Positions 43,667-52,457 of a stretch of 64,000 nt of DNA are shown here, piece by piece. The DNA comes from Vibrio sp. MEBiC08052 (GTDB taxonomy: Bacteria; Pseudomonadota; Gammaproteobacteria; Enterobacterales; Vibrionaceae), in NCBI RefSeq assembly GCF_001506075.1, contig NZ_KQ947475.1, positions 124,001 to 188,000 on the forward strand, in the 5' to 3' direction. The translations under genes and the position numbers were made by a program. The notes beneath the pieces are model-generated. The model was not told where the DNA came from. It was given only the letters and a program-made list of their open reading frames with translations, and did no database searches. Position 1 is the stretch's first letter; each line of letters starts with the position of its first letter.

Positions 43667-45112
43667 ATGACCCAAGTAACATACGGAAATAGTGATAGAA
43701 TAGACAGGGTAGTCCATTATTCACCAATTATGAATAAGATGGCCCTTATTTTTTTTGATTGCCTGTCTTTTATGCTTTCTATCCTTATTTCACTTGTCCA
43801 TGTGAATGGATATGAGTCTTTTACTTTATATGAAGATATAAAGGGTCAAGTATTGACACTCATCGTTTCCGGGATCGCTTCTATCGTATGGTTATGGGGA
43901 AGTAAGCGCCATTATAGTTATCGCAAGCCTTTTTGGGATGAGTTGAAAGATATATTGTTCATCTTATTATTTATGGCACTGGTGTCGATTTCTGTTCATG
44001 CCGCATTTGAATATAATTATTCTACTGATATTTGGTGGTTAACATGGACTGCTGTTATGGTCCTGCTTCCGTTACTCCGTAGCTTCGCAAAAGCGTTGTT
44101 GAATAAGTTAGACTTTTGGAAAGTTCCCTGTGTGATCATTGGTGAAGTTGAAGATGCAGAGAGTGTCTATTGTGCTCTCCAAAGTGAGCCCTCAACTGGT
44201 TTTGATGTGCTTGCGATTGTTGTCCCGACTGAAGGACATACAAATTCTCAATTTGATATTCCTTGTATTACTCGTACAGAGTTCTTTAATCGGGTTGATG
44301 AATTTCACAAAGTGTTTATTGCGCTGCAAAAGGAAGAAGCAGAATTACGTGAATTCTGGATCAGAGAGTCGATGAAAAGGCAACTCTTAGACATCTCCAT
44401 CGTACCTGCCCTACGTGGTATTCCGCTTTATGGTACGGATATATCTCATTTTTTTAGTCATGAAGTGATGATGTTGCGATTGAAAAACAATCTGCCCCGT
44501 AAGTCTTCACGCTTGATTAAACGCTTATTCGATATTGTTGGTTCTGTAACATTACTGGTATTACTTGCGCCATTTTTCTTATTTATCGCTTGGCGAGTCT
44601 CGCGTGACGGTGGTTCCGTGACTTATGGGCATGAGCGTATCGGTCTCGACGGGAAAAAGTTCAACTGTCTGAAATTCCGCTCAATGGTGATGAATTCCCA
44701 AGAGTTATTGGATGAGCTCTTAGCAACGGATCCTGATGCTAAAGATGAATGGGAGCAATGGTTTAAATTGAAAAACGATCCGCGGATTACTTCGATTGGC
44801 CGCTTCTTGCGTGAAACAAGTCTGGATGAACTCCCACAGCTGTGGAATGTGCTAAAAGGTGAAATGAGTCTGGTCGGCCCAAGACCGGTTGTCGATGAAG
44901 AATTGGAACGTTATGGGGATGATGTGGACTACTACCTGTGCGCGAAGCCGGGTATTTCAGGGCTTTGGCAAGTCAGCGGCCGTAGTGACATTGATTATAG
45001 CACCCGTGTTTATCTGGATTGTTGGTATGTTAAAAACTGGTCGCTTTGGAATGATATCGTGATCTTATTTAAGACCGTGAATGTCGTTCTTCGGCGTGAT
45101 GGTGCCTATTAA
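43667..45112 (+). CDS. WbaP/WcaJ-type undecaprenyl-phosphate hexose phosphotransferase
   Basis: 481 residues. Four N-terminal helices (about 25-150) and a CoA-binding-like middle precede the sugar transferase domain: RLIKRLFDIVGSVTLLVLL, YGHERIGLDGKKFNCLKFRS, ETSLDELPQLWNVLKGEMSL, VGPRPVV and KPGISGLWQVSGRSDIDYST. It transfers galactose- or glucose-1-phosphate to undecaprenyl phosphate to start the repeat unit. Second initiating transferase in the window, different in class from the one at 18626. Last gene of the ops-led operon, 150 bases after the previous gene. Confidence 0.92.
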   Translation: MTQVTYGNSDRIDRVVHYSPIMNKMALIFFDCLSFMLSILISLVHVNGYESFTLYEDIKGQVLTLIVSGIASIVWLWGSKRHYSYRKPFWDELKDILFILLFMALVSISVHAAFEYNYSTDIWWLTWTAVMVLLPLLRSFAKALLNKLDFWKVPCVIIGEVEDAESVYCALQSEPSTGFDVLAIVVPTEGHTNSQFDIPCITRTEFFNRVDEFHKVFIALQKEEAELREFWIRESMKRQLLDISIVPALRGIPLYGTDISHFFSHEVMMLRLKNNLPRKSSRLIKRLFDIVGSVTLLVLLAPFFLFIAWRVSRDGGSVTYGHERIGLDGKKFNCLKFRSMVMNSQELLDELLATDPDAKDEWEQWFKLKNDPRITSIGRFLRETSLDELPQLWNVLKGEMSLVGPRPVVDEELERYGDDVDYYLCAKPGISGLWQVSGRSDIDYSTRVYLDCWYVKNWSLWNDIVILFKTVNVVLRRDGAY

Positions 45113-45162
45113 CGAATCGCAGACAAATATATCTCAAATGATCAAAATATGGGGATGGGGCG

Positions 45163-45750
45163 CTACAGACTCACCCCAATATTTGATACCTGCTCTTCTC
45201 TCAGTTCATCTCTGAGGGATTTAATCCGCTCAATATCCCGCTCTTCGGCTTCTTTCAGTGCTCTGAAAATGGCCCACTGCACATCCCACTCTGCACAAAC
45301 CGCTTCATTTTGTTTTTGATTCTCATTGGTGACGGCAGAATCCGTTTGCGCTTCTTCCAGCTGTACGACTGTATTGACAGAAATGGTACTAACCTGTTGG
45401 AGCGCTTCTGTAAGCTGTTCTCTATCTAACAGACCATGCAGGAGTGTTGCCAGTGCCTCACAGGCATCGATTGCCGGATAAATTGCATAAATATCGAATG
45501 ATTCCTGAGATGGAATCAGTTCTTCCAGTTTCTCGAGTTGACGCTCGAAGTCTATCTTGGCACTTTTGACTGTGAGCAACTCCCATACCGTATCTAATAT
45601 CTGTCGATATGTCGTATGAGAAGCAAACGCGGTATGTTCGCAAAACATTGCATAGTTGGGGTACATTCGTTCACACAGGCAAGTCATAAAAGTGATTTGT
45701 TGCCAAGGGATAAGCTTCTGAAGACGTAGCTGAACTGGGTTTTGTAGCAT
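45163..45750 (-). CDS. yjaG: YjaG family (DUF416) conserved protein
   Basis: 195 residues beginning MLQNPVQLRLQKLIPWQQIT and continuing CLCERMYPNYAMFCEHT, ILDTVWELLTVK, YPAIDACEALATLLH and ERDIERIKSLRDELRE, matching E. coli YjaG almost throughout. Function unknown, cytoplasmic. In E. coli it lies next to hupA, and here hupA lies 2 kb away, so this marks the right-hand core border of the polysaccharide region. It converges on the WbaP-like gene. Confidence 0.92.
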   Translation of the reverse strand: MLQNPVQLRLQKLIPWQQITFMTCLCERMYPNYAMFCEHTAFASHTTYRQILDTVWELLTVKSAKIDFERQLEKLEELIPSQESFDIYAIYPAIDACEALATLLHGLLDREQLTEALQQVSTISVNTVVQLEEAQTDSAVTNENQKQNEAVCAEWDVQWAIFRALKEAEERDIERIKSLRDELREEQVSNIGVSL

Positions 45751-45976
45751 GTTGACGGGTGCTCCGAAATAAGACTTCGGCAGTGTACTTGATAATGCAT
45801 GTGCAGGCTAGCCTGAGCCTGACATACTTTATAACTCTCCTTTCATGGACATACATGATATTTGACCGTGGCGACTCGTTTGAGTCCGGTTTCCGGAATC
45901 AAGAAATTTGTGAGAGTCGGCTGGTTCGATCATGTATGATGAATCACTCTGAAATCATCACAAGGTAGACGAGCGC

Positions 45977-46894
45977 ATGGTACATTCTCTTTATCTGCTC
46001 ACCGGACAGGATGAGACATACCGGACTCTGATTGAAGGGTACCAAATACCAGAGCTACGGTTCACACAACAGCGACAGGAAGCGACAATTGTTCTGGCTG
46101 CCCCACCGCTGGCGGCCAAAGTAATTGATGACTTTCCTGCGCTGCGCTGGTTACAGTCAACATTTGCGGGTGTTGATTCGCTTATTCAATCCAGCGGACG
46201 GCAGGACTACCAACTGACGAATGTGAAAGGGATTTTTGGTCAGGCAATTACTGAATATGTACTTGGTTATATGATCGCACACTATCGACATTTTAACCGC
46301 TATCGGCAGCAGCAACAGCAGCAGTCTTGGCTGCCGCATCCGTATGAACGGTTGACCGGAAAGACGATGGTGATTCTCGGCACCGGTAATATTGCGACCT
46401 TTCTTGCTTTGGCCGCCCGTCATATGGGGCTGATTGTGATTGGGGTTAATCGAACCGGTAAGCAACCCGAACCGTGTCCGTTTGATGATGTATATGCGAT
46501 ACGTGATATTGAAAAAGCGTTAGCAATGGCTGATGTCGTGGTCAACACTTTACCGAATACTCCGGCGACTGAATCATTGCTCGATCTTGATATGCTGAAC
46601 AACTGTCGTCAGGCGTTATTATTCAATGTCGGGCGTGGTCTTACACTGAAAGAGGCAGATTTAATTGCAGCGATAGAAGCCGGTTCGATACAACATGCAT
46701 TTCTGGATGTTTTTGTCACGGAACCGCTTCCGTCGTCCCATCCATTTTGGTTACACCCACAAATCACCTTGACACCTCATATTGCGGCAATCAGTTTCCC
46801 TGAACAGATTGTCGATATTTTTATCGATAATTTGCGACTATGGATACAAGGCAAACCATTAAATTATGTCATTAATTTTAATAAAGGTTACTGA
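45977..46894 (+). CDS. D-2-hydroxyacid dehydrogenase (GhrA-like)
   Basis: 305 residues. NAD(P)-binding VILGTGNIATFLALAARHMG follows RLTGKTM. NTLPNTPATESLLD, FNVGRGLTLKEADLIAA (catalytic Arg), DVFVTEPLP (Glu) and LTPHIAAISFP (His) complete the catalytic set. Probably reduces glyoxylate, hydroxypyruvate or a related 2-keto acid. A run of glutamines (residues about 112-117) is coded by CAG/CAA repeats. Its TGA overlaps the ATG of the next gene. Confidence 0.87.
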   Translation: MVHSLYLLTGQDETYRTLIEGYQIPELRFTQQRQEATIVLAAPPLAAKVIDDFPALRWLQSTFAGVDSLIQSSGRQDYQLTNVKGIFGQAITEYVLGYMIAHYRHFNRYRQQQQQQSWLPHPYERLTGKTMVILGTGNIATFLALAARHMGLIVIGVNRTGKQPEPCPFDDVYAIRDIEKALAMADVVVNTLPNTPATESLLDLDMLNNCRQALLFNVGRGLTLKEADLIAAIEAGSIQHAFLDVFVTEPLPSSHPFWLHPQITLTPHIAAISFPEQIVDIFIDNLRLWIQGKPLNYVINFNKGY

Positions 46895-47484
46895 TGAGTA
46901 AAGGTGACGGACTAGATATCTTGTTACGGCAAATCAGTCAGTGTCGACTTTGTGAACCGGATTTACCTCTGGGAGCGAATCCTGTGATTCGTGCACATCG
47001 CGATGCTCGGATTCTCATTGTCGGACAAGCGCCCGGCATTCGGGTTCATCAGACGTCTATTCCGTGGAATGATCCAAGCGGAGACAGACTCAGAACTTGG
47101 CTGAATATTGATCGGGATACTTTTTATGATGAGCGGCAAATCGCCATTATGCCGATGGGGCTGTGCTATCCGGGTAAGGGGCGTTCCGGTGATTTACCAC
47201 CACGAAAGGAATGTGCGCCACAGTGGCATCAGCGTGTTTTGGATCAGTTACCCAACATTGCGCTGACATTATGCATTGGTCAGTATGCCCAGAACTATTA
47301 TTTGCCGAATAAACCTAAAACACTGACTGATACGGTACGAAACTGGTCTCATTGGCTCCCTGACGCTGTGCCGTTACCACATCCTTCGCCAAGGAACACA
47401 TTGTGGTTGAAAAAAAATCCATGGTTTGAAAGTGATGTCATCCCTTTTGTAAGGGAACAAGTTCATAAGTTGCTGGTAAAGTGA
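46894..47484 (+). CDS. Uracil-DNA glycosylase family protein
   Basis: 196 residues of the UDG fold. VGQAPGIRVHQTSIPWNDPS is the first active-site loop and LPHPSPRNT the second. CRLC near residue 17 resembles half of the four-cysteine cluster set of family 4 UDGs, but a matching C-terminal pair is not seen, so an Fe-S cluster is doubtful. It may act on damaged DNA or be a family member of unknown activity. It is translationally coupled to the preceding dehydrogenase through TGATG. Confidence 0.82.
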   Translation: MSKGDGLDILLRQISQCRLCEPDLPLGANPVIRAHRDARILIVGQAPGIRVHQTSIPWNDPSGDRLRTWLNIDRDTFYDERQIAIMPMGLCYPGKGRSGDLPPRKECAPQWHQRVLDQLPNIALTLCIGQYAQNYYLPNKPKTLTDTVRNWSHWLPDAVPLPHPSPRNTLWLKKNPWFESDVIPFVREQVHKLLVK

Positions 47485-47720
47485 GCAAATCTTCCGACTG
47501 AAATATCAGGTAAACAGTTGTCAGACCTGATTTGTCGGGATTGTTATGCAGATTTCAGCAACAAAATATCATCGCCAAACCATGAAAATTGTGAGTTGTT
47601 ACTCAGTTTGTAGCTAAATTTTCATCAAATAAGCAAAAGAACATCGACAAACCTTTGCCAGACGGGGGCTTTATGCTTTAGAGTTGATGAGGTTTGATAA
47701 CATATTAGAAGGGAAACCGA

Positions 47721-47993
47721 ATGAACAAGACCCAATTAATCGACTTTATTGCAGAAAAAGCAGATCTCTCTAAGGCGCAAGCAAAGTCTGCTCTAGAAGC
47801 GACTCTAGGTGCAGTTGAAGAGGCACTCAAATCAGGTGACCAAGTTCAACTAATTGGTTTTGGTACATTTAAAGTCAATCATCGTGCTGCACGTACTGGA
47901 CGTAATCCAAAAACTGGTGCTGAAATCCAAATCGCTGCGGCAAACGTTCCTGCATTCGTTGCTGGAAAAGCACTGAAAGAATCAGTAAATTAA
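47721..47993 (+). CDS. hupA: DNA-binding protein HU-alpha
   Basis: 90 residues, the full HU length. [20 protein letters not shown] forms the helical body, [20 protein letters not shown] is the DNA-binding arm with the RNP tip, and [12 protein letters not shown] closes the fold. Nucleoid protein that bends DNA. AGAAGGGA precedes the ATG. A 236-base gap upstream should hold its promoter. Neighbours yjaG and the DUF1481 gene are the E. coli hupA neighbours too. Confidence 0.96.
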   Translation: MNKTQLIDFIAEKADLSKAQAKSALEATLGAVEEALKSGDQVQLIGFGTFKVNHRAARTGRNPKTGAEIQIAAANVPAFVAGKALKESVN

Positions 47994-48001
47994 TTTATAC
48001 T

Positions 48002-48040
48002 CTACGCCAAGGCAGTTTTGTGTTCTTGGCGTAGTTTTTT
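48002..48040 (+). terminator. Rho-independent terminator of hupA
   Basis: CTACGCCAAG (48002-48011) pairs exactly with CTTGGCGTAG (48025-48034), 10 bp with a 13-base loop, followed by TTTTTT (48035-48040). The T-run touches the ATG of the following lipoprotein gene, so that gene has little leader of its own unless it depends on read-through. Confidence 0.9.
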
Positions 48041-48745
48041 ATGAAAAAGTTTTTTATTTCCTGTCTCCTTTCCGGGTTAATGCTCGGCTGTTCTTCCTCT
48101 CAGCAATCGACATCTGTGCCATTGGAAACGTATTCCGGTGGTGAGCGTATGGGCGATGCGACGAGCCTGTATTGGTACACCGAAGAATCTAACCACCCTT
48201 ATGCCGCCGATGACTACATTCAGTCCCGTCGTGATGGTTGGTATCAAACCAGCTACCGTTGGGAACATAGTGTTTTAAAAGAACTGGTTCGTGAAGGTGA
48301 ACAAGTATCCGGTACCGCAGGGAAACAAGAGATGGTGCCTTTTCGGGTACATGTCCGTTTTGATAAAAACGGTGATGCGGTTTATCAGCAGTATCGGGTC
48401 AATCATAAAATTTTCCCGTTAACTGCAGAAACACTAGAACATTATAAATCTCAAGCTGAGGCGATTGTTGATACGGTCAAAAAACAGGACAAACAAGGTC
48501 AGATGCTTATTCAGGGAGTTTGGGATGGTGAGACGTTTGAGACTTGTAGCGGGCAGGAATACGAAAAAGTCGAGTTTAATAAAACGCTCCCCAGCTTCGT
48601 GATTCAACGGCTTTCCAGTCTGGATAACTATATGGCTTTTCTGGGGAATATCAGAAATGATCGGGTCTATATTCAAGAATTACTCATGCTTGCTGACGAT
48701 GGACATGAGTGTATTTCCCGCCCGAACCTGATTGAAAAACCTTAG
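48041..48745 (+). CDS. DUF1481 (YjaH-like) lipoprotein
   Basis: 234 residues. The lipoprotein signal MKKFFISCLLSGLMLGCSSS has a LGC lipobox. The body (WYTEESNHPYAADDYIQSRR, VPFRVHVRFDKNGDAVYQQY) matches DUF1481, found beside hupA in enterics and vibrios. Function unknown; envelope. The start lies directly after the hupA terminator, with the weak signal GGCGTAG as the only upstream purine run. Confidence 0.87.
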   Translation: MKKFFISCLLSGLMLGCSSSQQSTSVPLETYSGGERMGDATSLYWYTEESNHPYAADDYIQSRRDGWYQTSYRWEHSVLKELVREGEQVSGTAGKQEMVPFRVHVRFDKNGDAVYQQYRVNHKIFPLTAETLEHYKSQAEAIVDTVKKQDKQGQMLIQGVWDGETFETCSGQEYEKVEFNKTLPSFVIQRLSSLDNYMAFLGNIRNDRVYIQELLMLADDGHECISRPNLIEKP

Positions 48746-48830
48746 CTGTTTGGCTATTCGTTTCGGAACAGTTGAATCCTGTACGCCAGTCAGTTGAAGT
48801 TCTCTATCTTTGTCTTCTCATTCACGTCGT

Positions 48831-48859
48831 CAAGCAGGCCGATTTATTCCGCCTGCTTG
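48831..48859. terminator. Hairpin between converging DUF1481 and lyase genes
   Basis: CAAGCAGGC (48831-48839) pairs exactly with GCCTGCTTG (48851-48859), 9 bp with an 11-base loop. It lies between two converging genes and could serve both, although neither side has a clear T-run. Confidence 0.5.
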
Positions 48860-48882
48860 ACCTACGATACGCGCTTACTTAC

Positions 48883-50529
48883 TTAATTGATGTTGCCTTG
48901 TGGGCCGAAGTTGAAGCTACGGACCGTTGCTGTACTCACTGGTTTTGTTGCCTGAAGGCCTGCACTCCAGCCGCCATTTGAGTTCACGGCATTCATCACA
49001 TTATCGTTGACGGCAAAGTTGTGTTGTCCGTTTTCATCGTAATTTTCAACACAAGCGCGACCGAGCACATTGAAACAGATCGAATTAGCCTGCCCAAGCG
49101 TTGAGCTGAGCGGTGCGAAGAGTGTACCTGATTTCACTGAACTAATCGGAGCAAAGTTATTGCCGCGCGTGTAGTAGTTTCCTTCCATCACCATATAGGC
49201 ATCAACGCCCTGTAGTCCGCCACCATAGTTGCCATCAAAATAATTATTCACCATATGCACAATCCCACCGTCCACTTTTGGTGCTCTTCCGGATGAATTT
49301 CGGATGCGGTTGTTTGCCATGGTAATACTTTGGTTTTCAGCAATAAGCAGCATGGTCCAGTAATGCTTGGCGTTACAGTAGTGTCCATAATCGGTTGTGC
49401 CGTCGAAGTAATTATTTGAGACAGTCATCTGTTTGGCGGTTCCCCATCCGGTCACCAACATCTGACGTCCGATACGAGCAATATAGTTATGGTCGATCCA
49501 GATACGACTGGCGTTATCGACCGTGATCGCATCACCGCCCCAGACAAGCCCATCATTGATATCCGTGAGCGACAAGTTACGGATGATAATGTTAGAGACG
49601 CCATCCCGGAGATAAAACCCTTTGCCTTTAATCCCGGAGCGGGCACCGATCCCGATAATCGTTTTGTTTGAACCGACGCGCATTGGTTCTGGTCCGGCAG
49701 CATCGTAGGTAATGTTATAGGTACTACGACCATCACAGTAGCCTAAACGGTCAAGAATTTTTTCTTGCTTACCGTTATAACGACAGTTGTTATCAGAATA
49801 GGTACAGCCTGCTGACGTCGTTCTGTTTCCCCGGAAATCAATGATGCCATTGACTCGGATGATTCTGGGGGTGTTGCCACGAATTGCATTTTCAAGCTGA
49901 CTTGGTGTTGAGACCGTCACTACCTGACCACCGGCACCGCCAGTTGTGCCAGAGGCGAAACCAAATGGTGTATTGGTGGTATTGGTTGAGCCGGAAGACG
50001 ATGAGGATGAAGGAAATGTCCAGCGCTGATTATCAGCCCCGGTCCATGTGTATTGGACGACTCGCGAACCATTCGCTTTTCGTGCGCCATAGACGTCGAC
50101 GGCCAGCCCGCTATATTTCGAAATAATTGCATACTGGCCGTTGCCTTGGGCGCTGATATTCCAAGTCTGATTCTCGACACCGTTACAGTCCCACTGCTGT
50201 AAGTTGGTTCCGGGTTCAACTGACTTGTTGGTGACATCAATACACTGACCACTACCCATGTTTTTAATGGTGGCCCAGTTTGATGCATCAAGGCTGACTT
50301 GCCATTTTTGGTAGTCAGACCCACTACAGTTCTGAATCTGTAACTGAGTACCGGAGCTGTTCGATGAGCCACTGACACCCAAACATAAGCCGGAATTCAC
50401 ATCAGTGATCGGTGAAATGGTGCCGTCAGGGACAGTTGCTGCGATTGCTGATTGAGGTAACCCGAGAGGCAATACAGTTGTAAAAAATAGTCCTACAAGG
50501 TGAGAACCTATGGTTTTAGTATGTCGCAT
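48883..50529 (-). CDS. Secreted pectate/pectin lyase (PL1) with ricin-type lectin domain
   Basis: 548 residues. A signal peptide ends at AIA/ATV. Residues about 35-170 form a ricin-B (CBM13) trefoil with three repeats ending YQKW, NQTW and NQRWTF. A Ser/Thr/Gly linker leads to the PL1 beta-helix (about 195-548): VWGGDAITVDNASRIWIDHN, NNYFDGTTDYGHYC, then SGRAPKVDGG with the likely catalytic Arg. Cleaves pectin or pectate by beta-elimination outside the cell. It lies alone between core genes, with no other pectin genes, suggesting acquisition. Confidence 0.9.
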   Translation of the reverse strand: MRHTKTIGSHLVGLFFTTVLPLGLPQSAIAATVPDGTISPITDVNSGLCLGVSGSSNSSGTQLQIQNCSGSDYQKWQVSLDASNWATIKNMGSGQCIDVTNKSVEPGTNLQQWDCNGVENQTWNISAQGNGQYAIISKYSGLAVDVYGARKANGSRVVQYTWTGADNQRWTFPSSSSSSGSTNTTNTPFGFASGTTGGAGGQVVTVSTPSQLENAIRGNTPRIIRVNGIIDFRGNRTTSAGCTYSDNNCRYNGKQEKILDRLGYCDGRSTYNITYDAAGPEPMRVGSNKTIIGIGARSGIKGKGFYLRDGVSNIIIRNLSLTDINDGLVWGGDAITVDNASRIWIDHNYIARIGRQMLVTGWGTAKQMTVSNNYFDGTTDYGHYCNAKHYWTMLLIAENQSITMANNRIRNSSGRAPKVDGGIVHMVNNYFDGNYGGGLQGVDAYMVMEGNYYTRGNNFAPISSVKSGTLFAPLSSTLGQANSICFNVLGRACVENYDENGQHNFAVNDNVMNAVNSNGGWSAGLQATKPVSTATVRSFNFGPQGNIN

Positions 50530-50918
50530 CGTTCTGAAATCCTTCTCTGTTTATATCGATTGAGCCTAAAAAATAATCAACATTGTGGGCAAAAAGTAGG
50601 CATGAATGTTTATAAAACGGACGAATGATTCAAGGTGTGAATTAACATAGAAAATAATGACTTTATGTTTTATAGAATTATTTTTATAAGATGATGTTTT
50701 GTTTTTTTTAAAACAAGTTTGAATTATTGACTGAGAAATTGACCAGAAAGGTTGGTTATATGATAGCTAACTTATCGTTGTGTAGTCTTTTCGATAATCG
50801 AGTGATGTACTATTCACTAAATATTCCGATGATGTCAGAACATTGGCATCATAGAGACAGGTACTTTTCCTGAATTGAGGAGCAATTAATGATGGGCCAT
50901 GACACGGACTCATTCTCG
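50530..50918. other. AT-rich gap upstream of the lyase gene
   Basis: 389 bases between the lyase start and the MocR-type gene stop, both on the minus strand. It must contain the lyase promoter. A TTGTTTTTTTTAAAACAA palindrome lies near 50,705-50,722, and ATGATG...CATCAT arms lie near 50,830-50,852. I see no clear CRP or KdgR box and no gene. Confidence 0.5.
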
Positions 50919-52370
50919 TCAAACCTGAAAGGGGAGTGAGCTTGTCGTACTCGTATCCATTAAGGCTTTTAACTGGTGTAATCCCTCCCGGAAACGTGCT
51001 TCAGAGTGAATCGACATCAGCGACAAACGAATATGATCGGTTGACTGCCGGACAGCAAAATAGCAGCCACTACTGACGAGGAGATGTCGCTTTGCCGCTT
51101 CTAAGACAAAGCGCTCTGGTTGCCAGTGCTGTGGCAGCTTCAGCCAGATATGGTAGCCATGCTGGTGGGGGACGTCTGGGCCGAGGATTTCCTGAACGAT
51201 CTGCTGACGTTGTTGGGCGAGTTGCTGCTGTCGTTGAGCCAGCTCAAAAGCCATACCGGATGACACTAACTCGACGGCTATTTGATAATTGAATGGCGAA
51301 GAAAGCCAAATATTCGCGCGGATATGGGCATTGATGGTGCTGACTTGCGCGTCGGGTGCTTTGATAAACCCGCATCGTAAAGCCGGACTGATTGCTTTTG
51401 ATAAACTGGTGACGTGGAACCCTTGCTCCGGAAGCCAGTTACAGATTGCTGGAATGGGCTCCGGATTGAGAAATCCATAGATATCATCTTCAATGAGCCA
51501 AGCATGTGAATTGCGAATCAGTCGGGCAATGATCTCTCGTCGTGGCGCAGGCATATTGACCCCGGTGGGGTTCTGATGTGAAGGCACCACGATAACCACT
51601 TTCGGCTTTGCGGTTTGCAGCACTTGTTGCAAACTATCGGGCGTGATGCCGTGAGCATCCATCTCGATCCCGATCACTTCACGTCTCATGAGACTGGCGA
51701 TGGCTAGAATCCCCGGATAAGTCAGAGACTCAACCGCGATGGTATCTCCCGGTTTAGTCAAAGCTTCGATCAACAAGGCCAGTGCATTCTGAGCTCCATC
51801 GGTTAAAAGCGTATTCTCTAGGGTGCCACCGATGAGGCCGTAGCAGGCAGCCCATTCCACACCGACTTGTCGATGCTGCCGGTGGCCCGAATGTTCGGCA
51901 TAGCCGATTAATTGAGGTGTGATTCGGGTCGCTGCCTTTTGAAAGGCATCTTGCAGTGCAATGATGTTATGGCTCAGACAGGGCTGGAGAATCGAAAAGT
52001 TAAATTCAGTTTCATCTTCCGAGGCATGGATCACCTGAGACAAATTTGATTCACCGCAGACAAAAGTGCCCCGACCAACAAAAGATTCGACCCGATTTTG
52101 TTCGGCCAATAGCTTATAAGCCTTCGCCACCGTCACCGGTGTTGTATTCAGCTCGTTGGCCAGTACCCTGTGAGGGGGGAGCTTCGAGTTGGGTGGATAA
52201 TAGCCTGCGGTGATTCTGGAGATAATCGTCTGGGCTATCTGTTTAAACTTGGCCTCACTCACAACGTACCTATTTCTTGTGCTTAATTTCTGTGGCTTAG
52301 TGTACTGGACTCTTCGGGGGATGGAAATATGATGCGTGTCGGTTGTGTGGTTTGCGAGTTGATAAGACAT
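50919..52370 (-). CDS. MocR-type GntR/aminotransferase regulator
   Basis: About 483 residues from ATG 52370 (a TTG at 52382 is possible). An N-terminal GntR winged helix (residues about 45-110: YYPPNSKLPPHRVLANELNT, TPVTVAKAYKLL, VGRGTFV) is fused to a class I aminotransferase domain. That domain has LTDGAQNALALLIEALTKPG, PSHQNPTG, EDDIYGF and SLSKAISPALRCGF, with the PLP lysine in SLSK. MocR proteins sense PLP or an amine and control vitamin B6, GABA or related genes. Diverges from ompR. Target unknown. Confidence 0.88.
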   Translation of the reverse strand: MSYQLANHTTDTHHISIPRRVQYTKPQKLSTRNRYVVSEAKFKQIAQTIISRITAGYYPPNSKLPPHRVLANELNTTPVTVAKAYKLLAEQNRVESFVGRGTFVCGESNLSQVIHASEDETEFNFSILQPCLSHNIIALQDAFQKAATRITPQLIGYAEHSGHRQHRQVGVEWAACYGLIGGTLENTLLTDGAQNALALLIEALTKPGDTIAVESLTYPGILAIASLMRREVIGIEMDAHGITPDSLQQVLQTAKPKVVIVVPSHQNPTGVNMPAPRREIIARLIRNSHAWLIEDDIYGFLNPEPIPAICNWLPEQGFHVTSLSKAISPALRCGFIKAPDAQVSTINAHIRANIWLSSPFNYQIAVELVSSGMAFELAQRQQQLAQQRQQIVQEILGPDVPHQHGYHIWLKLPQHWQPERFVLEAAKRHLLVSSGCYFAVRQSTDHIRLSLMSIHSEARFREGLHQLKALMDTSTTSSLPFQV

Positions 52371-52457
52371 AAACGTTAACAATTCTTTTCGATCTTCGCT
52401 GAGAAATGGTGATACATTAAAATCAGAGAATTCGTATCAGATGAACTGAGGTGATGC

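Noticed and set aside
45128..45176. Imperfect inverted repeat (CAAAATATGGGG...CCCCAATATTTG) between the WbaP-like gene and yjaG
   Set aside because: Central mismatches and overlap with the yjaG coding end make a terminator call unsafe, although converging genes would need one.
45804..45821. CAGGCT-AGCCTG nested palindrome upstream of yjaG
   Set aside because: Short and without a known operator match; could be chance.
47505..47531. ATCAGGT...ACCTGAT hairpin after the UDG-family gene
   Set aside because: Seven pairs and a weak T-tail; possible terminator but not strong enough to list.
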